A stretch of DNA of 64,000 nucleotides, from positions 1,054,001-1,118,000 of the forward strand of contig CAVRDJ010000004.1 of NCBI GenBank assembly GCA_963719875.1, given 5' to 3'. Below, in pieces: positions 18,519-27,171 of this stretch. The DNA comes from Palsa-360 sp963719875. GTDB lineage: Bacteria; Acidobacteriota; Terriglobia; Acidiferrales; UBA7541. The notes beneath the pieces were generated by a model, which saw only the letters and a program-made list of their open reading frames with translations, did no database searches and was not told the origin of the DNA. Position numbers and translations under genes: made by a program. Positions within the stretch are counted from its first letter, which is position 1. Each line of letters begins with the position of its first letter.

Positions 18519-20207
18519 CTAAAGGGCCTTCAAGATGAGAATCACGCGGTCGTCATTGTGCAGACCTCCTTGGGAAAAGCTGTCTACGTCGGCCAATACC
18601 GTCTCGACTATATGCTTGGCAGAGGAATTGCTCTCCCGACGGACCGTATCCACCAGCCGTTCCTTCGCATACTGGTTTCCATCGATGTCCATCGCCTCTG
18701 TAATTCCGTCGGTGTAGCCGATGAGGATGTCCCCTGGACCGAACTGGAGAGACCCGGGCACGTACGTTGCGTGGGGCATGACACCCATCACTATGCCCCC
18801 CTCAGTAAGTTCCACGACCGCTCCGTCCCGCCGGACCACCAGGGGCGGGACGTGGCCCGCATTTATATATTGGAAGCAACGACGCCGATGGTCGAGCACG
18901 CCAATGAATATGCTTAAAAGCTTCATTGTCCGAGCGTCGGAAAGCATCATGTCGCTCATCGACCTGATAATTTTCTCTAAGGCTTGTCCGTGGCCCGCCA
19001 AAGTATGAAGCGTGGCCCGCACACTAGCCATCATCAATGCTGACGCAACTCCTTTGCCTTCGGCGTCAGCGATTACGGTCAGCATCTTTTGAGGACTGAG
19101 TGGCACAAAATCGTAGTAGTCGCCGCCCACCAAATGAGACGGAGTGTAGGCCACGCTGATTTCGAAACCTTCGAGCTCGGGTGGATGCTCTGGCAACAAA
19201 CCTTGCTGCACGCTACGGGCAAGCATCAGGTCGCTTTCCATGCGCTGCTTGGAGAGCAATTCGCGGTGGAGCTGCGCATTTTCCAGCGCGAGTGCGACAT
19301 GATCCGAGAGGTGACCGAGAAATTCCTGGTCCGTGACGCTGAAAGATCCCTCCGTCTTATTCAGCAGTTCGAGCACTCCCACAATCTCGTCGCTTCTGTT
19401 CCGAACGGGCAGCGCGAGCAACGAGTGAGTGCGATATCCCAGGACGCAATCCACGGTCGGATCGAAACGCGGATCAGCATACGCGTCTTCAAGCCTCACG
19501 GGTCGGCCATTGCGCGCCACCCAACCGACGATGCCCCTCTCCACGGAAACGCGGATCTCATGTTCTTCCAAACCGAGGCCCACGAGTGACCAGACCTCAT
19601 TGCGCTTGCGATCCAAGAGGAAAACAGTGCCGCGCTCCGCTCCGCTCAGTCGGGTCGCCAGGTGAAGTACGATCTTGATCAGCCCGGAGAGGTCGAGCGT
19701 GGAGTTAAGGAGTTTGGTGGCTTCTAGAATCGCGGAGAGTTCTTGCATGGCCCGTTGTTGGCCCGCATGATTCAGGGCAGCCTCGGTGATGCGGGCAAAC
19801 TTTTCCAGAGAATCCCGGACCTTCTTGCTCAGATTGGTTGTTCCGAACACTTCCAACACGCCCAGAACTTCGCCGTTCGTTTTCAAAGGGCAAACCCATT
19901 GAGATTCCGTTCCTTCCGCGCCTTTGCCCGAAAACGCTCCCTCAATCGTAGGCTTCTCCGCTTTGGGCGGTTTTCCGGTTTCCTGCCAACTGGTCGGCTC
20001 CCCGTCGATTATTTTCCAAAGGCGGACGGAAGCGCCATGCGCCAGCACAGCAGCTACTTCCACCAACTGCTTGGACAAATCCGTCAGATCCTTCTTAGCG
20101 GGGATTGTTTCTCGGGTCTTATTCGGCCCGGCCGATGTAGCCAGAAGTGGGGTCCCAACCGTCACGGCAGGCGCCGCGACTGCTTTCCTGGCTTCCTTGG
20201 AACTCAT
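18519..20207 (-). CDS. GAF-domain SpoIIE/RsbU-type PP2C phosphatase
   Basis: This 562-residue soluble protein appears to hold a degenerate GAF region (about 50-150), a clear GAF domain (about 170-320: GAERGTVFLLDRKRNEVWSL, then GIVGWVARNGRPVRLEDAY), a short linker helix and a SpoIIE-type phosphatase (about 340-560). Phosphatase motifs are GGDYYDF (about 360), DAEGKGVASALMM (about 381, in place of the commoner DVSGKG), YTDGITEA (about 496) and DDRVILIL at the end. Such enzymes dephosphorylate anti-anti-sigma (STAS) proteins in partner-switching networks; no STAS or RsbW-like kinase gene is in the window, so its partner is elsewhere. It is transcribed in the same direction as the kinase cluster but is separated by 700 bases. 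Confidence 0.9.
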   Translation of the reverse strand: MSSKEARKAVAAPAVTVGTPLLATSAGPNKTRETIPAKKDLTDLSKQLVEVAAVLAHGASVRLWKIIDGEPTSWQETGKPPKAEKPTIEGAFSGKGAEGTESQWVCPLKTNGEVLGVLEVFGTTNLSKKVRDSLEKFARITEAALNHAGQQRAMQELSAILEATKLLNSTLDLSGLIKIVLHLATRLSGAERGTVFLLDRKRNEVWSLVGLGLEEHEIRVSVERGIVGWVARNGRPVRLEDAYADPRFDPTVDCVLGYRTHSLLALPVRNRSDEIVGVLELLNKTEGSFSVTDQEFLGHLSDHVALALENAQLHRELLSKQRMESDLMLARSVQQGLLPEHPPELEGFEISVAYTPSHLVGGDYYDFVPLSPQKMLTVIADAEGKGVASALMMASVRATLHTLAGHGQALEKIIRSMSDMMLSDARTMKLLSIFIGVLDHRRRCFQYINAGHVPPLVVRRDGAVVELTEGGIVMGVMPHATYVPGSLQFGPGDILIGYTDGITEAMDIDGNQYAKERLVDTVRRESNSSAKHIVETVLADVDSFSQGGLHNDDRVILILKAL

Positions 20208-20662
20208 GCGGGACGCCCTCGATCAGCGGGAATGAGAATCCCAGGTTCGAGACGTTACTATTAGTCAACTCCCGCGTCAACCGTCCGAAGGGAGCTTCTC
20301 GACACGAGTGATTGCACGCTCGTTATTCAACTGTCCGCGCCCGGCCTCCTGGTCCCGAACCAGGCGTCATGCATCGTCGAAACTTATGGAATCTGATGGA
20401 TCCAAGTGATTCTTGTGGAAAGGGTCGCAGCTCGTGTTTTGACCCATGTAAACTACTGTGGCTTTTTGACGCTTTCGCGCTTTTTATATCGCCAACACTC
20501 GTGAAATATAGAGATCCGATAGCCCTATTTGAATTTTGCCGAACCACAGGGTCCATTGGGTTCAACAAGCAAGTCCAGCTCAACTTTGCTCGGTTAGAGG
20601 AGAGGTAGATCCACAGAGTTACTTGGGTGCGGCGGCGGAGTTGGTAAACCGGGCGCCGACTT
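20208..20662. other. Intergenic region upstream of the SpoIIE phosphatase
   Basis: No gene supported. It lies between the start of the phosphatase (20207) and the end of the MmgE/PrpD gene (20663), both minus strand, and should hold a promoter for the phosphatase and a terminator for the catabolic gene; neither was recognised with confidence. Confidence 0.45.
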
Positions 20663-22114
20663 TCACGAGGATATCGACCGGGCCGCTGCCCAGCTATCAA
20701 CCCGCAGATCTTCTTGGTGCTTCGGCGGCGGGGACAAGAGGGCAACCAGTGATGCGATGTTCGAAACGTTTTCCAAATTGATCAGGGCAGAAATTGCGCC
20801 CTCGATCGCTTCCGGGCCTAATACTAGACTGGTGCAGTCGCGAAACTTCGCAACAAGTTCATCCGCCGAAAGGGGTACTTCCGGGTTTCCTTTTGAGATC
20901 GCGACCAGCTTTTCGATTACGCGACCATCGGTGAGTTCGGCTCTGAGCTTAACGGGGCGACTACCGCTCTTCCAGGCGCGGTCTATTTCCTCATCGACAT
21001 TCATGTGTACGCGAGCGGCCAATTCGGTAATATCGGGATCGCGCACGGCGGCATCCGTGAAAGTCCCAAGCCCAAGCTGGCCATCCGAAATCGCCCGCGC
21101 TACGGCATATTGCGCCGAGAATTTCGCTTCCAATCCTGTAACCGGCCGCTGATACGAAAGTTTATCATATGTATAACGAGTAACACAAAGATTAATCCGC
21201 ATGATATTTGCGGGACGGACGCCGTCTTCGTTCCGCAGACGCAGAGCGGCATCGATGCTGGTGTGCCCCGAAACGCAACAGGGATACGGTTTGATCACTA
21301 CCCCGCGTGTTTCGAGTTCGTAGACCTTGCCGAGTTCTTCGAGCACGGACATGTCCGCTGGCAAGCCACGGGAATAGACGGCATGAAAGCTTTTCGGACC
21401 GTCGAATGGATGCGGAACCGAAGTGAACCCCCTTCTTGCTAACATCGTGGCCTCTACTGCGTTTCGTGCGGCTAGACCCGCATGCAGCGGCTTCGTCATG
21501 GTGCCGAAGTTGCTCGTGTTGCCGCTGGTCATCGAATAGGCGATGCCAAGCGCGTGCCCAATCGCTTCGGGATCGAGTTGAAGCAGTTTGCAGCAAGCGG
21601 CGGTGGCGCCAAACGTGCCAATCGTGACCGTTGCATGCCACCCGGCCTCCAGGGAATGGAGCGGCTGGGTGGTGCGGCCGATTTTGGCCATCACCTCAAA
21701 CCCCACGACGTAGGCGTGGAGCACTTCCAGACCAGATTTCCCGAACTGTTCACCAAGCGCGAACAGGCACGACGTCAGCGAAACACTGGGATGGCCAATC
21801 AATCCCCAGGTTACGTCGTCGTAATCTAGAGCATGGGCGGCAGTGCCGTTCACCAGGGCTGCGTCGTGAGCAGAAGTGCGGAAGCCATGTCCCCAGACGG
21901 AAGCCTGGGACGCGCCGGCGGCAGCTCGTGCCCAATCGGCGGTAAGCCGCCCGGCCGGTTCAAGGGTGCCGGCGATGGCCACGCCGACGCAGTCCAATAT
22001 CGCCTCGCGTGCGACCTTGAGCGCCTTCTGCGGAACGTCCGCAAATCGGGAATTGACGACGAAATCCACAATACGCATCGTGTGTATTGGAGCGATTTGC
22101 TGCGTATTGGACAT
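20663..22114 (-). CDS. MmgE/PrpD family protein (copy 1)
   Basis: The 483-residue protein matches the MmgE/PrpD fold over its whole length: an early LDCVGVAIAGTLEPAG, then NGTAAHALDYDD, the glycine-rich GTFGATAACCKLLQLD, YSMTSGNTSNFGTMTKPLHAG, and VVIKPYPCCVSGHTSIDA. In the family these enzymes act on methylcitrate, aconitate, iminodisuccinate and related di- or tricarboxylates as dehydratases, isomerases or decarboxylases, so the exact reaction cannot be named. It is divergent from the MFS carrier gene (start 22296), with a 180-base shared promoter region. A second, distinct PrpD paralogue lies in the operon at 25723, which suggests two steps or two substrates in one pathway. Confidence 0.85.
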   Translation of the reverse strand: MSNTQQIAPIHTMRIVDFVVNSRFADVPQKALKVAREAILDCVGVAIAGTLEPAGRLTADWARAAAGASQASVWGHGFRTSAHDAALVNGTAAHALDYDDVTWGLIGHPSVSLTSCLFALGEQFGKSGLEVLHAYVVGFEVMAKIGRTTQPLHSLEAGWHATVTIGTFGATAACCKLLQLDPEAIGHALGIAYSMTSGNTSNFGTMTKPLHAGLAARNAVEATMLARRGFTSVPHPFDGPKSFHAVYSRGLPADMSVLEELGKVYELETRGVVIKPYPCCVSGHTSIDAALRLRNEDGVRPANIMRINLCVTRYTYDKLSYQRPVTGLEAKFSAQYAVARAISDGQLGLGTFTDAAVRDPDITELAARVHMNVDEEIDRAWKSGSRPVKLRAELTDGRVIEKLVAISKGNPEVPLSADELVAKFRDCTSLVLGPEAIEGAISALINLENVSNIASLVALLSPPPKHQEDLRVDSWAAARSISS

Positions 22115-22295
22115 CGACTTCTCCGTGAAGCGCGATCCGACAATTTTTACCGACTTTTTTAAGTATACAGCGTTATGCGTTTAGATCATATTGGACGCAA
22201 TCGCTAAATCTTGGCGCGTTGGCAGCAAGTGACCCGGGCGCTTTGGGACTACGCCGGGCTTCAAGGCCCCACAAAAGGGTTCTGGGAGGATCACG

Positions 22296-23618
22296 GTGTT
22301 GCAGTCAAGGCCATTTTGGCTGTTGCAAAACCGATGGATTCGCATCCTCGGCGTTGCATTCGTAATGCACATCTTGGCGTTTATTGACCGGAACAATATC
22401 GCGATGGCAATTCCCGCCATGCGATCGAGCCTCGGACTTAGTGCTGCCAGCATCGGCTTCGCGTCCGGCTCGCTGTACCTCACTTATATCATCATGCAGG
22501 TTCCTGCCGGCAGACTGGCGGAAACTTGGAGCGCCAAGAAGCTCATTCTGATATCGGCCATTCTTTGGGGCTTTGCATCGCTGTCTACGGCTTTTGTCAG
22601 AACGGGATCAGAATTGCTGATGAACCGCCTATTCATGGGGCTGGTGGAAGGCGCGGAAACTGTAACCCTCATCATACTGGTTCGGAGTTGGTTCACTCGA
22701 GCGGAAAGAGCGCGTGCTCTGTCGGTCATCCTAATCAGCTTGCCTCTCGCGTCGGTGACTTCCAGTCTGATCTCGGGCTTCATCCTGGAACGGCTTGGAT
22801 GGCAATGGATGTTTGTGATCGAAGCCGTACCAACGTTGATCTGGGCCGGGGTCTGGCAGGTTGCGATCTGCGATCGGCCGGAGCAGGCCGCATGGCTGCC
22901 GCGCGCCGTACAGAGCAATCTTGTGGCGCGGCTCCGGGAGGAGGAACGCGAAATTAAGCCTTTGCCGGGGCATTGGACACGAGCGATGTTGCACCCCGCC
23001 GTCGTGCTGTTGGCGATTAACAATTTGCTCTTCCTGACGGGCAACCTGGGTGTCGTACTTTGGCTGCCGAGTGTCTTGAAGGAAACTGGAATGTCGATCA
23101 CGAAGGTGGGCACACTTACCGCGATGACCTATGTCGCCGGCGCGGTGATGATGGTTTTGTGCTCCGCCAGTTCCGACTACTTCCAGGAACGGAAATGGCA
23201 CGTCATCGGTTTGAACCTGCTGGCCGGCATTTTTCTGCTCCTCGTCCCGAAGTCCGGACACGCAGCGGTGTTCTGGACGGTGGTCTGCTTCACTTTCATC
23301 AATGGCCTGCTCTATGGCCGCTTTGCGGTGTTCTGGGCGTTGCCTTCCGAAATTCTGCCGGCGAGCGGTGTCGGCGTTGGGATCGGACTGATCAACTGCG
23401 TCGGCAGCTTCGGTGGCTTTGTCGGGCCCTTCATCTTCGGATACGTGCGAACGCAGACCAATGGGTTCGATCTTGCGTTGACGATTGCGGCCGTTTTATT
23501 GATGCTTGCGGGTTTGATGATTATGCCCATTAAGGCATTGAAATCCAGGGGGGCTCCAGGAATCGCCGTTCCATGTGCGCCATCTATCGGTCATGAAAAC
23601 GAGTTACGCCGCCTCTAG
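22296..23618 (+). CDS. Major facilitator superfamily carrier, anion/carboxylate (ACS-like) type
   Basis: The 440-residue protein has about twelve hydrophobic segments. It starts with GTG at 22296, five bases after a GGGAGGA site. The first loop carries HILAFIDRNNIAMAIPAM and the A-motif-like GRLAETWSAKKL, both typical of MFS, and the DRNNIAMA stretch resembles the anion:cation symporter branch that imports hexuronates, tartrate, phthalate and similar organic acids. The substrate is not determined by sequence. Its place between two PrpD genes and an isopropylmalate-type dehydrogenase suggests it imports the organic acid that the cluster degrades. Confidence 0.88.
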   Translation: MLQSRPFWLLQNRWIRILGVAFVMHILAFIDRNNIAMAIPAMRSSLGLSAASIGFASGSLYLTYIIMQVPAGRLAETWSAKKLILISAILWGFASLSTAFVRTGSELLMNRLFMGLVEGAETVTLIILVRSWFTRAERARALSVILISLPLASVTSSLISGFILERLGWQWMFVIEAVPTLIWAGVWQVAICDRPEQAAWLPRAVQSNLVARLREEEREIKPLPGHWTRAMLHPAVVLLAINNLLFLTGNLGVVLWLPSVLKETGMSITKVGTLTAMTYVAGAVMMVLCSASSDYFQERKWHVIGLNLLAGIFLLLVPKSGHAAVFWTVVCFTFINGLLYGRFAVFWALPSEILPASGVGVGIGLINCVGSFGGFVGPFIFGYVRTQTNGFDLALTIAAVLLMLAGLMIMPIKALKSRGAPGIAVPCAPSIGHENELRRL

Positions 23619-24014
23619 CCCGCATTTCTCACCAGTTCGGGTCATGGTTCTCGTGTATTGCGGGATTCAGAGAGATTCTTCGCTTCGCTCAGAATGACAA
23701 CTTGAAGCAGTGTGTCATTCTGAGGGGCGGTTTGTGCCCCGAAGAATCTCTCCGCAGGTTTGAGGAAGAGGAGATCTTCCTAGCTGACGTCATTGCAGCT
23801 TGTGAGAAATGCGGGCTAGCGGGTGAGACCTGGATGTGTCGATCCACTGACATATTGAGGCGCAATTTTGCCCTGCAATGCACAAGAGTTGCGGCATTCG
23901 TTTGAGTGCGGCCTAAACTACGGCCCCGGATTGCGCCATCGACAAAAAGCCGCTTGTATTCATGGATATACTTCAGTATACGTTTTATCAGAAGTTGCCA
24001 ACGGAGCTTTCAAA
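23619..24014. other. Intergenic region carrying an inverted-repeat element
   Basis: No gene supported between the MFS carrier and the UGSC gene. An in-frame upstream extension of the UGSC gene to 23868 exists but lacks a ribosome site and homologous character. The main content is the inverted repeat at 23669-23752. Confidence 0.5.
23669..23752. repeat. REP-like palindromic intergenic element
   Basis: Left arm AGAGATTCTTCG...CTCAGAATGACA (23671-23699) is matched by the right arm TGTCATTCTGAG...CGAAGAATCTCT (23711-23752) as an imperfect inverted repeat that could form one long hairpin. From memory, very similar CATTCTGAG/GAAGAATCTC elements are dispersed in acidobacterial genomes; I see no second copy in this window. 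It splits the MFS gene from the UGSC gene. Confidence 0.6.
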
Positions 24015-24608
24015 ATGGTTACGCAAACTGTTCTCGTTCCGACCGGCGCGCCAGAAGTCGGATTTATTGCAACCGCCGAACGGCCAAAAGCCCTCCAAGG
24101 TCTCCGCCTCGGGCTTCTCGACAATGGCAAGGAGTTTTCCGATGTCGTGCTTGAAGCGCTCGCAGAGACGCTCCGGCGCGACCACGGTGTCACCAACATC
24201 AAGTTCTGGCGCAAGGGATTTCCCGCCAAAGGTGCGCCGTTTATCGATGAGATGGCGGCCGAGACGGACGTAGCCATCAGTGGCGTGGGCCATTGTGGCT
24301 CATCGTCGCCGTGGAGCGTCATCGATGCAGTCAATCTTGAAAAGGCCGGCGTACCCACGGTCGCCCTGATCAGCCGATCGTTCTGCCGACTCGGGCAGAT
24401 CGTGGGCCGTGGCGTCGGCCATCAAGGCCTGCCAATTGTGATGCTACCGCATCCGATTGGCGAGGCGGATGAACGGCGCATCGCACAAAAAGGCATCGAT
24501 GCCGCCGCCGAGTGCGTTCGGCTGCTAACGACGGAGGCCAAGTTGGTGACCGCAGAATACGCGTCGAAAAAGTTTCCCCTCCCGGAGCATGCCGTCGCGC
24601 GCAGCTGA
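24015..24608 (+). CDS. UGSC-family protein with CGSS in place of the Sec/Cys motif
   Basis: The 197-residue protein is best started at ATG 24015, eight bases after GGAG; a longer frame from 23868 looks non-coding at its front. The segment DVAISGVGHCGSSSPWSVID and then LEKAGVPTVAL matches the UGSC-like family, which is named for a selenocysteine-or-cysteine Gly-Ser-Cys motif of unknown chemistry. Here the first position is cysteine (Cys94) and the last is serine, so a disulfide within the motif is impossible. It precedes a TDGLP-type partner protein by 47 bases and belongs to the operon with PrpD copy 2 and the dehydrogenase. No reaction is established for the family. Confidence 0.75.
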   Translation: MVTQTVLVPTGAPEVGFIATAERPKALQGLRLGLLDNGKEFSDVVLEALAETLRRDHGVTNIKFWRKGFPAKGAPFIDEMAAETDVAISGVGHCGSSSPWSVIDAVNLEKAGVPTVALISRSFCRLGQIVGRGVGHQGLPIVMLPHPIGEADERRIAQKGIDAAAECVRLLTTEAKLVTAEYASKKFPLPEHAVARS

Positions 24609-24655
24609 AACGTCAGAGCATTGACGCTGGAACGCCAACCCACAGAGGATCAATC

Positions 24656-25726
24656 ATGCTCGAACGAATCGAAACGCCAAAGCTGGACTCAGTGGACCTC
24701 CCGGATTCTCTAGAGGCGATTAACGATTACTTCTATCTTGCGGGCTGGACCGATGGATTGCCGATCATCCCTCCTACACCCGAGCGTGTAAATAACATGC
24801 TGACCGGAATGAAGTGGCGTTCACCGGACAGTGTGATTGGGCATATACCGCCCGCCATGGGCCTTGCCACGCTGCGCACAATTGCCACGAACGCCGTAAT
24901 GGCAGGCTGTCTTCCGGCTTATCTTCCAGTGGTCGTCGCAGCCATCGAGGCTGTGCTCGAGAAACAATACGGATTGGCGCATCGTCAGACGACGACGCAT
25001 GCCGGCGCGCCGCTGGTGATTTTGAACGGACCGATCATCAAGCAGATTGGCCTCAATTACGGAAACGGCGTATTCGGCCCGGGCTGGAGGTCTAACGCGA
25101 CGATCGGGCGCGCCCTCAGGTTGGCCCTCGTCAATATCGGTGGAGCGGTACCGGCGGAAACTGATTTTTGTCAGCATGGGCACCCTGGGAAATACACCTA
25201 TTGCATCGCGGAGCATCAGGCCGCAAATCCGTGGGAGCCGCTCCATGTCGAACGTGGGTTCGACGCCCAGGACAGCGTCGCCACCGTCATTAATGCGGAG
25301 GCTCCTCACAGCATGACCGAGAATGTCCAGACGGATCCGATCGAGATTATGCGAACATTCGCGGATTGTATGGCGACCTATGGCGGCAATAATCTCCATT
25401 CCCAGGGAAACCCTGTGGTTGTGCTCGGTCCAGAACACGCGCAGCACATCGCGGCCGCTGGCTGGAAAAAAAAAGATATCCAGATGGCCTTGTTCGAGAT
25501 GGCCAGGCGTCCCTGGGGCATGGTCAAAAACCGGGGCAAATCGAAGGGACCGTTCTTCCCCGTCTGGGTCGATAAGAATAACGACGACGCAATGGTCCCG
25601 ATCATCAATGAGCCCAAGGATCTCGTCGTTATCGTTGCCGGTGGAGCGGGTGGCAAGTCAATGTGGTGCCCGACCGCTGGGGCACAGAGCTTGAGCGTCA
25701 GCAAGGTAATCGAGCGAGGCGTATGA
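24656..25726 (+). CDS. Conserved protein of unknown function, UGSC partner (TDGLPxxPPT family)
   Basis: The 356-residue protein starts at ATG 24656 after AGAGGA. I do not recognise a characterised family. Visible conserved-looking blocks are AGWTDGLPIIPPTPERV (about 29-45), a Gly/Ala-rich helical centre, THAGAPLVILNGPI, a cysteine and two histidines in FCQHGHPGKY, and GGAGGKSMW near the C-terminus. From memory, proteins with this TDGLP opening are often next to UGSC genes; that could not be checked here. Its stop overlaps the start of PrpD copy 2 (ATGA at 25723-25726), so the two are translationally coupled. An enzyme acting with the UGSC protein is the simplest inference. Confidence 0.7.
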   Translation: MLERIETPKLDSVDLPDSLEAINDYFYLAGWTDGLPIIPPTPERVNNMLTGMKWRSPDSVIGHIPPAMGLATLRTIATNAVMAGCLPAYLPVVVAAIEAVLEKQYGLAHRQTTTHAGAPLVILNGPIIKQIGLNYGNGVFGPGWRSNATIGRALRLALVNIGGAVPAETDFCQHGHPGKYTYCIAEHQAANPWEPLHVERGFDAQDSVATVINAEAPHSMTENVQTDPIEIMRTFADCMATYGGNNLHSQGNPVVVLGPEHAQHIAAAGWKKKDIQMALFEMARRPWGMVKNRGKSKGPFFPVWVDKNNDDAMVPIINEPKDLVVIVAGGAGGKSMWCPTAGAQSLSVSKVIERGV

Positions 25727-27171
25727 CGGTAGTGAGCCCATTGCCGTCGGCGAAAACCATGATACAGCCGCCCACCAAGGCTTTGGCTACTTTCGCCGCA
25801 TCGCTGCGCGGCGAAGATCTGCCATCTCGAATTGTCGCTTCCCTTGGCGATCTGTTTCTCGACTATCTCCGCGTCGCTTCTATAGGCGTGGAAATGCCTT
25901 GGAGCAAGTGGGCCCACGATTATGTCGATAACCTGGGGCGACAGGGCGTCGCGCCGGTCCTGTTTGAGGCCTCGGGATGCGACCCCGTGAGGTCCGCGTT
26001 TCTCAATGCGACCTACGCCGGGAGCATCGATGCGGATGACACCCACGTAGGCTCAATGCTGCATCCGGGCGCGATCGTTTTCTCGGCTGCGTTGGCGATC
26101 GGCAACCAGGTGGGTGCAAGGGGCAATGATTTCATGGCTGCCGTGGCGGCCGGTTACGAGGCTATGATCCGGATCGGCCTCTCCATCCAGCCAACGCATT
26201 TCCTTCGCGGCTTCCAGAGCACGGCGACTTGCGGAGGATTCGGCGCCGCCGTGACTGCCTCGCGCCTACTCTTTGGGCGCGATCCCTCGCCGGGTCAACG
26301 GATCGCCGAGGCAATCGGCCTGGTCGCCTCCTTCTCGGGTGGGCTGACGCAGTTCTATCAATCCGGCTCGACCGTGAAGCGAATCCATGCCGCACACGCG
26401 GCCGAAAATGGCGTCGCCGCTGCGCTGATGGTAGGGTGTGGCTTCTCCGGGCCGACTGACATCCTGGAAGGTTCGAACGGCTTTGCCCGCGCCTATGCGG
26501 ACCAGTTCGCCCCCGCCGCGATCCTTGGTGAGCTCGGGGACAAGTTCCTCCTCGAAAGTGTGACGGTCAAGGGCCATGCCTGTAGCGCACGGATACAGGC
26601 GGCGGTTGAGGGCGTCGTGGCATTGTGCCGCGAGCATAACGTGGCTATCGATGCGATCGATGAACTCTATGTTGGCATTCCTTCTGTCATCTTTGGTCGG
26701 CTGACGATCCCGCGACCGGTCGATGTTCAAGCGGCGCAGATGAGCCTGCCCCATAGCGTTGCGCTCGCCGCCGTTCTGGCTGCTAAGTCCGGGGACGGTT
26801 TCGCGCTGAGCGTCCACGACTACCAGGAAAGCCTTGAAAACCAGGACGTGAAGGCGGTGGAGCGGCGCGTGCGCTGCGAGGTCGATTCCGAGGTCGAGAA
26901 CGCGATGACGGCGGACTCCGTACCTGCACGCATTGTTCTGCGGCTGGCTTCGGGCGCCACGCACACAATCTTCGTGCCGGCACCGAAAGGCAGCCCCTCC
27001 CGTCCCTTCACGCACGCGGATCACGTCGCCCGGTTTACTCGGGAACTCGAGCGTAGATGGTCACCGGCGCGTTGCAATGAGGTCGTTTCGCTGTCGCGCG
27101 ACCTCACGGCCCTGGATGACGTTCCGGACTCTTGTCAAGATTTTAACGTGACGCGGTGCCTCCTGAAATGA
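25723..27171 (+). CDS. MmgE/PrpD family protein (copy 2)
   Basis: The 482-residue protein is started at ATG 25723, which overlaps the previous stop as ATGA. It shows family features: FLDYLRVASIGVEMPWSK, NATYAGSIDADDTHVGSMLH (the family's conserved Asp-Asp-His region), a TCGGFGAAVTASRLLFG glycine-rich block, and VTVKGHACSARIQAAVEG. It differs clearly from copy 1 at 20663, which has AHALDYDDVTWGLIGHPS in the equivalent place, so the two are old paralogues. Its own stop overlaps the next start as ATGA (27168-27171). The substrate is probably a di- or tricarboxylate or a related CoA-free acid, by analogy only. Confidence 0.85.
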   Translation: MTVVSPLPSAKTMIQPPTKALATFAASLRGEDLPSRIVASLGDLFLDYLRVASIGVEMPWSKWAHDYVDNLGRQGVAPVLFEASGCDPVRSAFLNATYAGSIDADDTHVGSMLHPGAIVFSAALAIGNQVGARGNDFMAAVAAGYEAMIRIGLSIQPTHFLRGFQSTATCGGFGAAVTASRLLFGRDPSPGQRIAEAIGLVASFSGGLTQFYQSGSTVKRIHAAHAAENGVAAALMVGCGFSGPTDILEGSNGFARAYADQFAPAAILGELGDKFLLESVTVKGHACSARIQAAVEGVVALCREHNVAIDAIDELYVGIPSVIFGRLTIPRPVDVQAAQMSLPHSVALAAVLAAKSGDGFALSVHDYQESLENQDVKAVERRVRCEVDSEVENAMTADSVPARIVLRLASGATHTIFVPAPKGSPSRPFTHADHVARFTRELERRWSPARCNEVVSLSRDLTALDDVPDSCQDFNVTRCLLK

